DNA of 64,000 nt from positions 372,001 through 436,000 of the forward strand of contig NZ_CP033465.1 in assembly GCF_003718715.1 (NCBI RefSeq), in the 5' to 3' direction. The translations under genes were made by a program, and so were the position numbers. Each line of letters starts with the position of its first letter. Position 1 is the first letter of the stretch. The stretch is from Clostridium sp. JN-1. GTDB lineage: Bacteria; Bacillota; Clostridia; Clostridiales; Clostridiaceae. Shown one piece after another: positions 51,800 to 61,597 of the stretch. The notes under the pieces are model-generated. The model searched no databases, had not been told where the DNA came from, and saw only the letters and a program-made list of their open reading frames with translations.

Positions 51800-51842
51800 G
51801 TAAATTTTCTAGAACAAATTTGTTTTGTACTAGAAAATTTAC
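51800..51842. repeat. Long inverted repeat before the GGDEF gene
   Basis: GTAAATTTTCTAG pairs exactly with CTAGAAAATTTAC, and the interior AACAAATTTGTT is also self-complementary. It sits about 60 bases before the GGDEF start and could be an operator or a leader hairpin. The remaining 51309-51799 is AT-rich and holds only promoter-like sequence. Confidence 0.55.
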
Positions 51843-51903
51843 ATAAAATATTTTATAATAATCTAACTTTAAATAATAAATGTAATTGAGGGGATATATA
51901 TAT

Positions 51904-52962
51904 ATGTCATCATTAGAAGATAAGTATAATCAGTTAAAGAGAGATTATGAAAGCTATCAAAGAGTAGCTGAGGAAACTATGCAGAAACAAAGCTGCATGA
52001 TAACTGAATTAGACAAAAAGCTGAATATGTTATCTCTCATAGTGGAGATAAGTGGGTATATAAATCAATATCTTGGAAGTAATAAACTGTTATTTACTAT
52101 AAATGATATAATGATAGGAATACTAGGGGTAACTTATTCAAGTGTGTATCTTTATAAAAATAATAAATTAGAATTAATGGTTTCTAATTTAAATAATACA
52201 AATCATCATTTCATGATCAAAAATTTTAATGAAAACAAAGGTAAATTGAGTATTTCATTAATTAATTCACGTGATAATATTTCAGAAGATGAAGATATAA
52301 AAATACATTCTTGCATATGTATGCCTGTATATTTAAAAGAATCGGTTTTAGGGGCAATTGTAGTAGAACACAATATGTATAATTATTTAACGAATGAACA
52401 TGTTAAACTCTTAACGACATTGAGTAATCAACTGGCAATATGTATTGAAAACAATAAGCTGTATAAGCAAGTTAAAGAGGATTCTGAAAAGGATTTTTTA
52501 ACAACATTGTATAATAGAAGTTATTTTTTCTCTGTATTAAACAAGAAGCTGTTATCTGGTGAAAGAGACTTTTCAATAGTTATGGTAGATATAGATGATT
52601 TCAAAAGATGTAATGATACTTGCGGACATCAATTTGGTGACTTAGTTTTAAAAAGTATATGTAAAATTATAAGCAGTAATATTAGAAAACAGGATATAAT
52701 TGCAAGGTATGGTGGAGAAGAAATAATAATTTATTTGCATAAAGTTAACAATGCAGAATATGTTTATAGTAGAATGGAGTCTGTAAGAAGAGCTATAGAA
52801 AGCACTGCGATAAGATACGAAAATATGGATTACAAGATAACGGTATCTATAGGAATTAGCATATCTAGGGATGATGATAAGGATTTAAATGAAATTATTG
52901 AAAGGGCAGATGTCAACTTATATAAAGCTAAAAACTTAGGTAAAAATAAAGTTGTGTATTAA
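51904..52962 (+). CDS. Diguanylate cyclase with GAF-like sensor domain
   Basis: It makes cyclic di-GMP from two GTP. The 352-residue soluble protein has an N-terminal coiled coil (about 3-38), a GAF-like domain (about 40-190), and a GGDEF domain (about 195-352). The active-site loop reads GGEEI (near 269), an active-type variant. An inhibitory RxxD I-site, RKQD, lies five residues before it. No membrane segment. ATG 51904 follows GAGGGG. A perfect inverted repeat lies upstream. The sensed ligand is unknown. Confidence 0.9.
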   Translation: MSSLEDKYNQLKRDYESYQRVAEETMQKQSCMITELDKKLNMLSLIVEISGYINQYLGSNKLLFTINDIMIGILGVTYSSVYLYKNNKLELMVSNLNNTNHHFMIKNFNENKGKLSISLINSRDNISEDEDIKIHSCICMPVYLKESVLGAIVVEHNMYNYLTNEHVKLLTTLSNQLAICIENNKLYKQVKEDSEKDFLTTLYNRSYFFSVLNKKLLSGERDFSIVMVDIDDFKRCNDTCGHQFGDLVLKSICKIISSNIRKQDIIARYGGEEIIIYLHKVNNAEYVYSRMESVRRAIESTAIRYENMDYKITVSIGISISRDDDKDLNEIIERADVNLYKAKNLGKNKVVY

Positions 52963-52965
52963 ATA

Positions 52966-53020
52966 AAATTGTGAAGTTTATAATTAATTTGTTCTTGTTG
53001 TAAACTTCACAATTTTTATA
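52966..53020 (+). terminator. Terminator after the GGDEF gene
   Basis: AAATTGTGAAGTTTA and its exact complement TAAACTTCACAATTT (15 bp) are followed by a T stretch. Confidence 0.85.
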
Positions 53021-53051
53021 TTATAGTAGTAAAATGAAATTGGGTGATTTT

Positions 53052-56000
53052 ATGAGTACAAATTGGACTTATGAACAAAAACAAGCTATTTATACTAGAA
53101 ACTGCAATTTATTAGTAGCTGCAGGGGCTGGAGCAGGAAAAACTGCTGTCTTAGTCAAAAGGATAATAGAGAAAATAACAGATGATAAAGACAGTACAGA
53201 CATAGATAAACTTCTAGTAGTGACGTTTACTAATGCAGCTGCATCTGAAATGAAAGAGAGGATAGCAGATGCGATATCTAAGGAATTAGAAGAAAATCCT
53301 GAATCTAAAAAATTTCAAAAGCAGCTTGTACTTTTAAATAAGGCAAATATAATGACAATACATTCATTTTGTCTTAAAGTTATAAGAGATAATTTTCACG
53401 CTGTAGATTTAGATCCTAACTTTAGGGTATGCGATGATACAGAAGCAGTACTACTCAAGCAAGAAGCTGTAGATGAAATAACTGAAGAAATGTATGACAG
53501 CGATAATGGGGAATTCTTAAAACTCTTAGAATGTTATGGTAGAAAGAGTGATTTAAATATACAAAATCTCATTTTAGATTTGCATAGATTTTCTACAAGT
53601 AATCCTTATCCTAAAAAGTGGCTTTTACAAATGGCAGAGGAATTTAATGTTGATGAAAATTTCGATTTTGGAATGTCTAAATGGGCACAAATTCTAATTG
53701 AACATATAAAGTTTGAGGTACATGCATGTAATAATAAATTAAAGCAGGCAGTTGAAATAGTTAAAAATGCAGTGGGAATAGATTATTATATAAATCCACT
53801 TGAAAATGATATAAACTATATGGAAGTTATACTTAATTGTAATGATTGGAACTCCATGAATACTGTATTTAAAGACTTGTCTTTTGATAAGTTACCTGCA
53901 AAGAGAAATAAGGATGCAGATAGAGAAGCTAAAGAAGAAGCCAAAAAGATAAGAGATGATGTAAAAAAGAAAATCTTACAGATAAAAGATGATATATTCT
54001 CAGAAAATTTAAATATAGCAAGTGATATTAAACAAGTATATATTTTATTAAAATCTTTAATTGATATGGTTATAGCATTTGATGAAAGATATAGTATTAA
54101 AAAAAGGGAAAGAGGAGTTATAGATTTTAATGATATAGAACATTTTTGCTTGGAAATACTTACAGAAAATAATGATGGTAAAATAGTTCCTTCTAAAGCA
54201 GCTTTAGGATATAGGGATGCTTTTGAAGAAATACTCATAGATGAGTATCAAGACAGCAATGAAGTTCAAGAAGTTATAATGAATTCTATAGCTAAAAAGG
54301 CTCCTTCACCAAATATGTTTATGGTCGGTGATGTAAAGCAGAGCATATATAAATTTAGAAAAGCTAAACCTGAATTGTTTCTCGAAAAATACAATACATA
54401 TTCTGAAGAGGACGGCAGTAAAAATAGAAAAGTAAAGCTATTTAAGAACTTTAGAAGCAGACAGGAAATAATAGATGGTGTCAATTATATATTTAAACAA
54501 GTAATGTCTAAAAAGGTTGGGGAAATTGATTATAATGATTCTGAATTCCTTGAATGCGGTGCTGATTTTAAAGAAAGTCAAAGTGATATATCAATTGAGC
54601 TTAACTTGATAGATAAAAAAGAGTTAAAACGACCTCAAGGTAAATTTGATAAGTTTATACCAAATGATGAAGATGAAGAAAACCCAGATAACATTCAGGT
54701 AGAAGCAAGGTTAGTTGCAAAAAAGATAAATGAGATTGTGAATGAAGACAATGATTTTATGATTTACGATAAAAGTACAGATGATTACAGGCATGTTGAG
54801 TATAAAGATATTGTTATACTTCTGCGTGCAACATCAAATTGGGCTCCAGTATATGTTGAAGAACTAATGAATCAAGGTATACCAGTATTTGCAGATACAG
54901 CTGTAGGATATTTTGATGCTGCGGAAATAAAGACTATTATGTGTTTACTAAAAATAATAGATAATCCTATGCAAGATATACCACTTTTAGCTGTATTAAG
55001 GTCTCCAATAGAGTCATTTGAACCAGAAGAGCTTATAGATATAAGAATGGTAAATAGTGAGATAACTTTTTATAGTGCAATGAAGATTATAGATAAATAC
55101 TTTGAATATAATCCTCAGAATAACGGTGAAAATATTATAGAATATAAACTAGACCATATAAGTCAAGAACTCAAGTTAAAGGTATCTACATTTTTAAAGA
55201 GATTGGACACTTGGAGAAGCAAATCTTTACATATGGATTTAAACAGTTTTATATGGTACTTGTATACTGAAACAGGTTATTATGGTTTTGTTGGTGCTAT
55301 GCCAGGTGGAAATCAAAGGCAGGCAAATTTGAGAATGCTATTTAATAAGGCTGTGCAATATGAAAATACTAGTTATAAAGGATTGTTTAACTTTATAAAC
55401 TTTATAGATAAGATTAAAAATAGCAGCGGAGATATGGGAAGTGCCAAAATACTAGGAGAAAATGAAAATGTAATTAGAATTATGAGTATACATAAAAGTA
55501 AAGGACTTGAATTCCCAGTCGTTATACTCTCTGGAACAGGTAAAAACTTCAACTTCATGGATATGAACAGGAGTATATTATTTCACAGCGAGCTTGGATT
55601 TGGAGCTGATTTTGTCGATCCTAAAAGGAGAATAAGTTATCCTACTTTACCTAAACAAATAATAAAGAGAAAGATAAAAGTTGAAACTTTATCTGAGGAA
55701 ATGAGAATATTATATGTAGCATTTACTAGGGCAAAGGAAAAGTTAATTTTAACTGGTATGGTAAATGATACTCAAAAGACGTGCCAAAAGTGGTGTGAAG
55801 GTTCTAAATCCAGTCAACATAAAATACCAGAGTACTATACGATAAGTGCAAGAAGTTATCTTGACTGGATAGGAGCAGCACTAGCAAGACACAGAGATGG
55901 GAGTATAATAAGACAAATTGGAAATCTCACGACTTCAAAGTATATTGTAGAAGATAAGTCTAAGTGGAAGGTTAACTTGTATAATAAATCTGACTTTAAA

Positions 56001-56786
56001 AAGAATTTGGATAACCAAAATGATGAAAAAAATATAGTTGAGTATATAGATAATATAGACTTAAGTTCGGATATCAGTAAGTTTAGTAAAGAAGTTTATA
56101 GAAGGCTTAATTGGAAGTATAAGTATGAAGGGGCTCAGAATATAAGCGCTAAGATGTCAGTATCGGAACTTAAAAGAAAGTTTTTGCTTGTTCAAGATGA
56201 CGATAGTAAATTGCTGTTTGATAATATATCATTGAATACGCCTAGGTTTTTACAAAAAACTAGAAACATATCAAGTGCTGAAAGAGGAACGATTGTACAT
56301 CTTGTTATGCAAAAACTAAATTTAAAAAAGGTATGTACTTATGAGGAAATAAGTGATCAAATTGAAGGCTTAGTTACTAGAGGATTTATAACAAAAGAAG
56401 AAGCAGAGTGTGCAGATGCTAAAAAAATACTAAACTTCTTTAATTCAAGTCTTGGAAAAAGAATGTTAAATTCAAATAGTGTATATAGGGAGAAACCCTT
56501 TATTATAAACTTAAGCAGCACAGAGATATATAGGGATTTACCTAAAGATCTATATGAAAATGAAAAAATATTGATTCAAGGAATTATAGATTGCTATTTT
56601 GAAGAAGACGATGATCTGGTTTTAATAGATTATAAAACTGATTATGCTAAAGATATACAGGAAATTAAACAAAAATATAAATTTCAGTTAGAATATTACT
56701 CTAAGGCTTTAGAAAAGATAACTCAAAAAAAGGTTAAAAATAAATATTTATATTTGTTTTCAAATAATACAGCTGTTGAAATTTAA
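53052..56786 (+). CDS. addA: ATP-dependent helicase/nuclease subunit A
   Basis: A UvrD-like helicase and nuclease of 1244 residues, partner of AddB. Helicase motifs in order: AAGAGAGKTAVLV (I), VTFTNAAASEM (Ia), ILIDEYQDSN (II), MVGDVKQSIYKFR (III), IHKSKGLEFPVV (V) and RILYVAFTRAKEKL (VI). The RecB-type nuclease domain at the end has IQGIIDCYF and LVLIDYKTD. ATG 53052 is preferred, preceded by GGGTGATT; an upstream in-frame ATG at 53034 lacks a site. It starts after a terminator, so it is not co-transcribed with addB from one strong unit. Confidence 0.95.
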   Translation: MSTNWTYEQKQAIYTRNCNLLVAAGAGAGKTAVLVKRIIEKITDDKDSTDIDKLLVVTFTNAAASEMKERIADAISKELEENPESKKFQKQLVLLNKANIMTIHSFCLKVIRDNFHAVDLDPNFRVCDDTEAVLLKQEAVDEITEEMYDSDNGEFLKLLECYGRKSDLNIQNLILDLHRFSTSNPYPKKWLLQMAEEFNVDENFDFGMSKWAQILIEHIKFEVHACNNKLKQAVEIVKNAVGIDYYINPLENDINYMEVILNCNDWNSMNTVFKDLSFDKLPAKRNKDADREAKEEAKKIRDDVKKKILQIKDDIFSENLNIASDIKQVYILLKSLIDMVIAFDERYSIKKRERGVIDFNDIEHFCLEILTENNDGKIVPSKAALGYRDAFEEILIDEYQDSNEVQEVIMNSIAKKAPSPNMFMVGDVKQSIYKFRKAKPELFLEKYNTYSEEDGSKNRKVKLFKNFRSRQEIIDGVNYIFKQVMSKKVGEIDYNDSEFLECGADFKESQSDISIELNLIDKKELKRPQGKFDKFIPNDEDEENPDNIQVEARLVAKKINEIVNEDNDFMIYDKSTDDYRHVEYKDIVILLRATSNWAPVYVEELMNQGIPVFADTAVGYFDAAEIKTIMCLLKIIDNPMQDIPLLAVLRSPIESFEPEELIDIRMVNSEITFYSAMKIIDKYFEYNPQNNGENIIEYKLDHISQELKLKVSTFLKRLDTWRSKSLHMDLNSFIWYLYTETGYYGFVGAMPGGNQRQANLRMLFNKAVQYENTSYKGLFNFINFIDKIKNSSGDMGSAKILGENENVIRIMSIHKSKGLEFPVVILSGTGKNFNFMDMNRSILFHSELGFGADFVDPKRRISYPTLPKQIIKRKIKVETLSEEMRILYVAFTRAKEKLILTGMVNDTQKTCQKWCEGSKSSQHKIPEYYTISARSYLDWIGAALARHRDGSIIRQIGNLTTSKYIVEDKSKWKVNLYNKSDFKKNLDNQNDEKNIVEYIDNIDLSSDISKFSKEVYRRLNWKYKYEGAQNISAKMSVSELKRKFLLVQDDDSKLLFDNISLNTPRFLQKTRNISSAERGTIVHLVMQKLNLKKVCTYEEISDQIEGLVTRGFITKEEAECADAKKILNFFNSSLGKRMLNSNSVYREKPFIINLSSTEIYRDLPKDLYENEKILIQGIIDCYFEEDDDLVLIDYKTDYAKDIQEIKQKYKFQLEYYSKALEKITQKKVKNKYLYLFSNNTAVEI

Positions 56787-56831
56787 AATTTATGTGTATA
56801 TAATGATAATATAAATTGAATAATAATGATT

Positions 56832-56915
56832 GTGGGGGTGCCCTAGCGGCTGAGAGGAAACTTTTTCTAACCCTTTGAACCTGATCCAGTTAATATTGGC
56901 GTAGGGAAGCAGTAA
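56832..56915 (+). promoter_or_regulatory. TPP riboswitch (THI element)
   Basis: The thi-box core is complete: GGGGGTGCC, GGCTGAGAG, CCCTTTGAACCTGATCC and GGCGTAGGGAAGC. It binds thiamine pyrophosphate. The downstream terminator at 56927-56965 shows that thiD-thiM-thiE are switched off by transcription termination when TPP is bound. Confidence 0.97.
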
Positions 56916-56926
56916 TAAAGAAATCT

Positions 56927-56965
56927 AAATGCATTGCTTTTCGGCAGTGCATTTTATTTTTATAA
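56927..56965 (+). terminator. Riboswitch expression-platform terminator
   Basis: AAATGCATTGC and GCAGTGCATTT make a stem with a G-T pair, followed by TATTTTTAT. Confidence 0.85.
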
Positions 56966-57008
56966 AAATTTATTATTAATCTATTTCATTTAATGAGAGG
57001 TGTATAAT

Positions 57009-57809
57009 ATGAAAAAAGTATTGACTATTGCAGGTTCTGATAGCTGTGGGGGTGCAGGAATACAAGCTGATTTAAAGACTATGAGTGCTCTTGGTGTATA
57101 TGGTATGAGTGTTATAACTGCGATAACTGCACAAAATACAGTTGGGGTTCAAAAATCTATGGATGTTAGCCCTGAAATGGTTGAAGCTCAAATTAAGTCT
57201 ATATTTGATGATATAAAAGTCGATGCTGTTAAAATAGGAATGGTTTCAAATAGTAAAACTGTAAAAGCTATAAAGGAACTTTTAATAAAGTATAAGGCTA
57301 AAAATATAGTGGTTGACCCTGTTATGGTGTCTAAAAGTGGATATCATTTGCTTAAGGTTGAAGCAGAAGAATCTTTAAAGGAGCTTATTCAAATTGCTGA
57401 TTTAGTTACTCCAAATATACCTGAAGCAGAGGTTTTATCCAAAATGAAAATAAAAAACGAAGAAGATATGAAAGAAGCAGCAAAGAGAATAAGTAAGTTA
57501 GGAGTAAAAAATGTACTTATTAAAGGTGGACACAGGCTTAATGATGCAAATGATATATTATTAAGCGATAATTATTTTATTAGGATAGTTGGCAGACGAA
57601 TTGATACAAAAAATACACATGGTACTGGATGTACATTATCTTCTGCTGCAGCTTCGTTTTTAAGCCGCGGTTTAAGTGTATCAGAATCTGTTAGACTTTC
57701 TAAGGAGTACATAACTAAAGCTATAGAAAATTCTTTTCCTATTGGGAATGGGGTTGGACCTGTTGGCCACTTTGTAGAATTGTATAAATTAGCAGGTATA
57801 AAATTTTAA
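57009..57809 (+). CDS. thiD: Hydroxymethylpyrimidine/phosphomethylpyrimidine kinase
   Basis: It phosphorylates HMP and HMP-P for thiamine assembly. The 266-residue ribokinase-fold protein shows [21 protein letters not shown] at the N-terminus (split [13 protein letters not shown]), [11 protein letters not shown] and the anion-hole [12 protein letters not shown] near 200. ATG 57009 follows GAGAGGTG; the GTG at 57000 lies within that site. First gene of the riboswitch-controlled operon. Confidence 0.95.
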   Translation: MKKVLTIAGSDSCGGAGIQADLKTMSALGVYGMSVITAITAQNTVGVQKSMDVSPEMVEAQIKSIFDDIKVDAVKIGMVSNSKTVKAIKELLIKYKAKNIVVDPVMVSKSGYHLLKVEAEESLKELIQIADLVTPNIPEAEVLSKMKIKNEEDMKEAAKRISKLGVKNVLIKGGHRLNDANDILLSDNYFIRIVGRRIDTKNTHGTGCTLSSAAASFLSRGLSVSESVRLSKEYITKAIENSFPIGNGVGPVGHFVELYKLAGIKF

Positions 57810-57853
57810 ACAATATAAAAATAAATTTAAATTCATTTTGAGGGGGATATAGA

Positions 57854-58666
57854 ATGTATAATGAAGGCATGATGAATAAGGTTTCTCAAGTATTAACTAA
57901 AATTAAAAAGAATGTTCCGCTTGTTGACTGTATTACTAATAGTGTAACTATAAATGATTGCGCAAATATATTACTTGCATTTGGAGGATCACCAGCCATG
58001 TGTGAAGCTTATGATGAGGTTTTTGATTTTGTAAAAATTTCATCAGCACTTTATATAAACTTGGGAACACTTAATAAGGAACAAGAAGCAGCTGTGATTT
58101 TAGCAAGTACTTCTGCAAAAATAAATAACATTCCAGTAGTGCTTGATCCAGTAGCATGTGGAGCAATTCCCAGAAAAATTTCTGTTATAAATAGAATTTT
58201 AGAAGTAGGGCATGTGGATGTAATAAAGGGAAACGCCGGGGAAATAAAATTTTTAGCAGGAATGGATGCAAAAGTTAGAGGTGTGGATTCATTAGATGAT
58301 GGGAAAGGCGTATTGGAAGCTTGCATTAGTGTTGCAAACAAATATAAATGTGTAGCTGCAGCTACTGGAAAAGAAGACTATATTACAGATGGAACGCGAA
58401 GTGCTATTATTAAAAATGGTGTTGAAATGTTCACTAAGGTAACTGGATCTGGATGTATGCTTGGAGCACTTTGTGGTGCGGCTGCTGGATGTGAAGAAGA
58501 TAAATTTTTATCATGTGCTGCAGCAATACTTTCCATGAATTTAGCAGGCGAAGCTGCTTATAAGGAAGCTAAGTTCCCTGGAAGTTTTAAAGTTAAGTTA
58601 ATGGATCATATTTACAGCTTAACTGAAGATGATTTAAAGAAGGAAGGTAAAATTGAATGGAAGTAG
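57854..58666 (+). CDS. thiM: Hydroxyethylthiazole kinase
   Basis: It phosphorylates the salvaged thiazole moiety. The 270-residue protein has [28 protein letters not shown] near 20-47 (in two family blocks), DPVACGA, KGNAGEI and [18 protein letters not shown] before ATG. thiE overlaps its 3' end by 10 bases. No thiC or thiG nearby, so this operon is built for salvage and coupling. Confidence 0.95.
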   Translation: MYNEGMMNKVSQVLTKIKKNVPLVDCITNSVTINDCANILLAFGGSPAMCEAYDEVFDFVKISSALYINLGTLNKEQEAAVILASTSAKINNIPVVLDPVACGAIPRKISVINRILEVGHVDVIKGNAGEIKFLAGMDAKVRGVDSLDDGKGVLEACISVANKYKCVAAATGKEDYITDGTRSAIIKNGVEMFTKVTGSGCMLGALCGAAAGCEEDKFLSCAAAILSMNLAGEAAYKEAKFPGSFKVKLMDHIYSLTEDDLKKEGKIEWK

Positions 58667-59265
58667 ATTATAGATTATATCTTGTAACGGATAGGAGTTT
58701 TTTAAATGGAATTGAGTTAAAAGATGCAGTCGAGCAAGCAATATTAGGTGGAACTACTTTAGTTCAAGTAAGAGAAAAAGATGCATCTACTAGAGAATTT
58801 TATAGAACAGCACTTCAGGTAAAATCTGTTACTGATTATTACAATGTACCTATAATAATAAATGACAGGATAGATATTGCTCAAGCTATTGATGCTGATG
58901 GAGTACATATTGGGCAAAGCGATATGCCTCTTAAAATAGCAAGAAAAATACTTGGAAAAGACAAAATCATAGGAATATCAGCAGGAAATGTAAAAGAAGC
59001 CGTAGAAGCAGAAAAAGGTGGAGCAGATTATGTTGGACTTGGAGCTGTATTTTATACAGGAACTAAAAAGGATATAGAAACTCCTATAGGAATAGATGGA
59101 CTTAAAAAAATATGCAGCGAGATAACTATTCCATCTGTTGCAATTGGCGGTGTAAATGAGACAAACTATAGAGAAGTCTTAAAAACAGGGGTTACAGGAA
59201 TATCTGTAGTGTCTGCAATACTTGCAAAAAAAGATATAAAAAAAGCCTCACAGAGTTTATTATAA
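58657..59265 (+). CDS. thiE: Thiamine-phosphate synthase
   Basis: It couples HMP-PP and thiazole phosphate to thiamine phosphate. The 202-residue TIM barrel shows [49 protein letters not shown] (family core, in two parts), [14 protein letters not shown] and SVAIGGVN. It starts inside the end of thiM, so translation is coupled. A family-A repeat follows the stop. Confidence 0.95.
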   Translation: MEVDYRLYLVTDRSFLNGIELKDAVEQAILGGTTLVQVREKDASTREFYRTALQVKSVTDYYNVPIIINDRIDIAQAIDADGVHIGQSDMPLKIARKILGKDKIIGISAGNVKEAVEAEKGGADYVGLGAVFYTGTKKDIETPIGIDGLKKICSEITIPSVAIGGVNETNYREVLKTGVTGISVVSAILAKKDIKKASQSLL

Positions 59266-59267
59266 AA

Positions 59268-59400
59268 ACATAGGACAAAGGATAAAGGACAGAGGACAGA
59301 GAGAGAAGGAGGATTTTTCTCCGCTAAGCTTACGAAAAATCTTTAACTAAATTTTTGATAACTCGTTTCGCTGAAGCGAAACATTGCTAACTTATATAAA
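59268..59400. repeat. Palindromic intergenic repeat, family A copy 3
   Basis: It begins with AGGACAAAGGATAAAGGACAG and contains GTTTCGCTGAAGCGAAAC and TTGCTAACTTATATAAA, as in copies 1 and 4. The right end with the complementary GTCCTCTGTCC is missing. Confidence 0.75.
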
Positions 59401-59536
59401 AGGTCACTTTTTTAATTATAATATTAAAGAGTGATTTTTTATATTTTAAAATAATTTATTCTGTATTACTTTACAAATTTAGCATACTAAAGTATAATAG
59501 TATCTATAATAAATTTATACTTTAGGGGGATAAAAA

Positions 59537-60343
59537 ATGAAAAAGAAATTTATACTTGTAACTTTGACTTTATTTATTGTAAGTATATTATTTGCCGGAT
59601 GTGGTTCAAATAAGCAGTCCAGCGATAATTCATGGAATGATATTAAGCAAAAAGGACAATTTGTAGTTGGATTAGATGATAGTTTTCCACCAATGGGATT
59701 TAAAGATGATAAAGGTCAAATTATTGGTTTTGATATTGATCTTGCAAAAGAAGCTGCAAAGAGAATGGGAGTAAAGGTTGTATTTAAGCCAGTTCAATGG
59801 GATGGAGTATTATTGAGCTTAAAAAATAAGGACATTGATGTTATTTGGAATGGACTTACAATTACCGATAAGAGAAAACAGCAAATAGCTTTTTCTAAAC
59901 CTTATCTTGAAAACAAACAGATAATAATTGTAAAAAATGATTCTACTATTAAAAATAAAAAGGATTTAGCAGGTAAAAAGGTAGGACTTCAACTTGGAAG
60001 CAGCAGCGAAACTGCATTAAAAGCAGATAGTGCTGCACTTAAATCTTTAAAAGAAGTTAAAAAATACTCTAATAATACTGAAGCATTAATGGATTTAAAA
60101 GAAGGCCGTGTAGATGCTGTAGTTGCTGATGAAGTAGTTGCAAGATACTATATGACAAAAAGTAAGGATATATATAAAGTTTTAGATGATAACTTTGGTA
60201 AAGAAGAGTATGGTGTTGGAATAAGAAAAACTGATGCAAGTTTTAAAGCTGAACTTGATAAAACTTTAGATGCTATGAAAGCTGATGGTACTGCTGATAA
60301 AATAGCACAAAAGTGGTTTGGTAAGGCTATTATTGAAAAATAA
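59537..60343 (+). CDS. Amino-acid ABC transporter, substrate-binding lipoprotein (second system)
   Basis: A 268-residue family-3 solute receptor with lipobox LFAGC (Cys near 22). Binding pattern: GLDDSFPPMGFKDDKGQIIGFDIDLAKEA (two family blocks) and VIWNGLTITDKRKQQIAFSKPY. It is a paralogue of 15678-16502. AGGGGG before ATG. One permease gene follows; there is no ATPase gene. The substrate is unknown. Confidence 0.93.
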   Translation: MKKKFILVTLTLFIVSILFAGCGSNKQSSDNSWNDIKQKGQFVVGLDDSFPPMGFKDDKGQIIGFDIDLAKEAAKRMGVKVVFKPVQWDGVLLSLKNKDIDVIWNGLTITDKRKQQIAFSKPYLENKQIIIVKNDSTIKNKKDLAGKKVGLQLGSSSETALKADSAALKSLKEVKKYSNNTEALMDLKEGRVDAVVADEVVARYYMTKSKDIYKVLDDNFGKEEYGVGIRKTDASFKAELDKTLDAMKADGTADKIAQKWFGKAIIEK

Positions 60344-60365
60344 ATGAAGTTGGGAAGTGTTTTAG

Positions 60366-61010
60366 GTGTCTGATTTTACGGATATGATAACAATTATGTT
60401 AAATGGAGGTATAATATCTTTAAAATTATTTGGAATAGTAGCTGTACTATCTGCAGCAATAGGTATTTTTGTTGCTATAGGTAAGATTTCAAAAATTACT
60501 CCATTAAGGGTGATCTTAAGTTTTTATACATGGATTTTTAGGGGAACTCCCCTATTATTACAACTTTTCTTTATTTACTTTGGACTGCCTGCAGTTGGTA
60601 TAAGGTTAGACCCTATGACAGCTTCTGTTATAGCTTTTACTATAAATTATGCTGCTTATCTTGCTGAAGTATTTAGGTCAGGTATTGAATCAATAGACAA
60701 GGGACAATTTGAGGCAGCTAAAGTTCTTGGTATGACTTATAGTCAAACTATGATAAAAATAATAATTCCACAAGCTGCTAGAAATGTTATTCCACCTGTT
60801 TGTAATGAGTCAACAAATCTTATAAAGGATACAGCTATGGTTGCAGCTATTGGAGTTGGTGACTTGCTTAGAGGTGCAAAAGAAGTTGTTATGGACAATT
60901 TTACAATAACACCTTTTATAGCAGCTGGTATTGTATATCTTGTTATTATATCTGTCTTGATTTTGATATTTAAAAAACTTGAAAATAAGTATGTTACATC
61001 TCAATTATAA
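60366..61010 (+). CDS. Amino-acid ABC transporter, permease (second system)
   Basis: A 214-residue permease with about five helices, [23 protein letters not shown] (two family blocks) and the EAA loop FEAAKVLGMTYSQTMIKIIIPQ. It closely resembles 16586-17236. It starts at GTG 60366, 22 bases after the receptor gene. The gene is followed directly by repeats, where an ATPase gene would be expected. Confidence 0.9.
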   Translation: MSDFTDMITIMLNGGIISLKLFGIVAVLSAAIGIFVAIGKISKITPLRVILSFYTWIFRGTPLLLQLFFIYFGLPAVGIRLDPMTASVIAFTINYAAYLAEVFRSGIESIDKGQFEAAKVLGMTYSQTMIKIIIPQAARNVIPPVCNESTNLIKDTAMVAAIGVGDLLRGAKEVVMDNFTITPFIAAGIVYLVIISVLILIFKKLENKYVTSQL

Positions 61011-61036
61011 TATGCATAAAATGCGAAGCATTTTTT

Positions 61037-61289
61037 AGAGGATAGAGGACAAAGGACAGAGGACAATGAAGGTAAGTTTTCTTCCTTACGTCAGAAAACT
61101 AATTTATTTTTTAGGCTTGTTTTGCTAATGCAAAACATCGCTTAAGCAGGCATCTAAAATCTATGATTTTTAGATGCCTGCTTACTTTTGATAACTCGTT
61201 TCGCTAAAGCGAAACATTGCTAACTTATATAAATTTAAAGATTCTTTTGCGTTAGCAAAAAATCAACCTTCTCTGTCCTATGTCCTCTC
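61037..61289. repeat. Palindromic intergenic repeat, family A copy 4 (longest)
   Basis: Both inverted ends are present: GAGGACAAAGGACAGAGGACA on the left and TCTGTCCTATGTCCTCT on the right. From left to right it holds hairpins GTTTTCT/AGAAAAC and TTGTTTTGC/GCAAAACA, a 17-bp stem at 61144-61183 (AAGCAGGCATCTAAAA), GTTTCGC/GCGAAAC and TTGCTAAC/GTTAGCAA. It combines the left half seen in copy 2 with the right half seen in copies 1 and 3. Confidence 0.82.
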
Positions 61290-61320
61290 AAAAAAATATT
61301 GCATTGCAATATTTTTAATG

Positions 61321-61447
61321 TGCCTACAGTTTGTAAGTATTTCCTGCGTATAAGTTAAGTTTGTCCTCATAAACCAATTATATCATCGGTCACAATGCTT
61401 GAAACACTTGATGGTTTTGGAGACGATAGTCCCTTGAAATACGTATT
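61321..61447. repeat. Family B repeat, copy 2 (half element, inverted)
   Basis: Its reverse complement aligns with 26638-26785, including TATTTCAAGGGA-CTAnCGTCTCC, AGGACAAACTTAACT and ACAAACTGTAGGCACA. The other arm of the foldback is absent. As at 26.2-27.0 kb, it lies beside a family-A copy. The stretch 61448-61597 holds nothing I can name. Confidence 0.75.
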
Positions 61448-61597
61448 TTGTAAATTACGCTTAAGCAAAAATAAATTCAAGTCGCTTTCTTCTCTTCGGC
61501 TCAACTTCCGAATCCAACTCTATTCATATGGTGTCTATTACCTAATTTAAAATAAGATATAATGTTGTTATACTTTCCGTTCCATAATCAACTATTT

